Of a stretch of 6,024 nucleotides of DNA, positions 5,254 through 6,024 are shown in pieces; the stretch's first letter is position 1, and the number at the start of each line of letters is the position of its first letter. The DNA is from Clostridiales bacterium (GTDB taxonomy: Bacteria > Bacillota > Clostridia > Peptostreptococcales > Anaerovoracaceae). The translations under genes and the position numbers were made by a program. Where the stretch lies: the NCBI GenBank assembly GCA_009778415.1, contig WRJV01000180.1:1-6024 (forward strand). Reading direction: 5' to 3'. The notes beneath the pieces were generated by a model. The model saw nothing but the letters and a program-made list of their open reading frames with translations, was not told the origin of the DNA and searched no databases.

Positions 5254-6024
5254 TCACTTTTTATACTTGTTCTCTATATCTTCTAATGAATTGTCGCCGA
5301 ACGTCTCTAGCGGTTCACTCAATATGCGTTCCGTTTCCTCGGCTTCCTTGCGGTCGTTCTCCTTTTTTCGCCTCCACCACATGAACAATATCGCTATGGC
5401 TGCCAATATGCAGACAGCTATTATAGCAGCCGGCCAAGGTGATTTCTGCACCGTCATTATCCTGGTTGCCGTCTTGTCGAATACAGTGCTGAAGTACTCT
5501 TCGTCCGTCAGCCCGCTTTCATAGTAATAAAAGTCCAGATAGTCGAGCAGTATGTCGCAGGCTTCCCTGTCCATGACGCCCTTTGCCACGCTCCCGGCCA
5601 AATAAAATGCTTTGTAGCTGTCGTCCTTTTCCATGAAATACAGCAGGAAATGCGCTTCGTCAGAAAACAGCTCGTCATAAAGCGTCCCCAAAAAAGCTCC
5701 GGCTTCGCTGTCCGTCACGTCGAAACTTCCGTCAATGCCGTCATCTAGGTACAGGTACGGCTGCACCCCTGTTTTGCTGTAATAGTTCTTCATTCCGGCA
5801 AGCAGCTTGGTTTCGTTGTATATCCAGTTCAGGTTGTCAGTGTAGTACGGCGTTTCCACCACCGCCAGCTTTGGCAGCGCCTGCCTTTCAACGGTGGACC
5901 TGGTGACGCCTCCGTCTCCCATGGTCGGGTACAGCACGATCACGAATATTGCAATGACGACCAGCAGGGCTATCACAGCAAAGATGCCGCACCCGCATCC
6001 GCTCCGCCTGCGACTTCGGCCGCC
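5254..6024 (-). CDS. Membrane protein with TPM-like extracytoplasmic domain, 5' end outside the window
   Basis: The frame stays open to the right edge, giving 256 visible residues; a GTG at 5976 falls in the middle of a membrane helix and is not a credible start. Visible residues 1-12 are rich in Gly, Arg and Ser with two Cys (GCGCG at 9-13). A membrane helix follows at about 14-32, then an extracytoplasmic domain at about 55-190, a second helix at about 198-216 ending in WWRRKK, and a charged cytoplasmic tail. The domain order (helix, YLYL strand, then HFLLYF with DDSYKAFYLAG, then a helix with D-x-E-A and a final helix) resembles the TPM (TLP18.3/Psb32/MOLO-1) fold. The match is by pattern only and moderately sure. 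TPM proteins are known neighbours of PspA in Bacillota. It starts the visible operon and could present an outside signal or partner to the stress proteins inside. Confidence 0.8.
   Translation of the reverse strand, partial: GGRSRRRSGCGCGIFAVIALLVVIAIFVIVLYPTMGDGGVTRSTVERQALPKLAVVETPYYTDNLNWIYNETKLLAGMKNYYSKTGVQPYLYLDDGIDGSFDVTDSEAGAFLGTLYDELFSDEAHFLLYFMEKDDSYKAFYLAGSVAKGVMDREACDILLDYLDFYYYESGLTDEEYFSTVFDKTATRIMTVQKSPWPAAIIAVCILAAIAILFMWWRRKKENDRKEAEETERILSEPLETFGDNSLEDIENKYKK

Noticed and set aside
5254..5976. GTG at 5976 as the true start of the TPM-like gene
   Set aside because: It falls within a membrane helix, has no ribosome site, and the open frame with a plausible juxtamembrane sequence continues to the window edge.

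Overview
The window carries a tightly packed gene train, all on the minus strand. It looks like a low-to-mid GC Bacillota (Firmicutes) genome, probably clostridial or a relative. The reasons are strong AAGGAGG-type ribosome sites, TTG start codons, a Gram-positive style signal peptide ending in Ala-Leu-Ala, and proteins that match Bacillus-type families (FloT/YuaG, YuaF, YaaN/TelA, PspA/IM30). The genus cannot be named from the sequence.

Reading in the direction of transcription, from high to low coordinates, the layout is as follows. (1) 6024-5254 is the 3' part of a membrane protein with an N-terminal anchor, an extracytoplasmic domain resembling the TPM fold, and a second membrane helix. 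(2) 5239-4565 is PspA/IM30. (3) 4560-3814 is a two-helix membrane protein with a coiled-coil tail that sits where XpaC sits in Bacillus. (4) 3797-2652 is a TelA/YaaN family protein. (5) 2636-2028 is a YuaF/NfeD-like OB-fold membrane protein with an unusual His/Asp-rich loop made by a 27-bp tandem duplication. (6) 2000-444 is a FloT-type flotillin ending in a double stop. Gaps between these genes are about 4 to 27 bases and no internal promoter is visible, so they most likely form one operon whose promoter lies beyond the right edge.

The 174-base spacer 270-443 holds a perfect 14-bp inverted repeat that can act as a terminator. It also contains the promoter and leader of the next minus-strand gene: a TATAAT box, a TACA-N2-TGTA dyad and a strong ribosome site. 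That gene (269-1, cut by the left edge) starts at TTG and encodes a secreted protein of unknown function. The inverted repeat also has the geometry of two tandem Crp/FNR-type sites, placed just upstream of the TATAAT box.

Taken together, the operon looks like an envelope-stress and membrane-organisation module. PspA binds and stabilises stressed membrane. The flotillin and its NfeD partner organise membrane domains. The TelA and XpaC-like pair belongs to a family tied to toxic-anion and envelope stress. The TPM-like protein may be the extracytoplasmic sensor or adaptor. Each family is known, but having them in one compact operon is the most notable point of the window. The joint function is inference.
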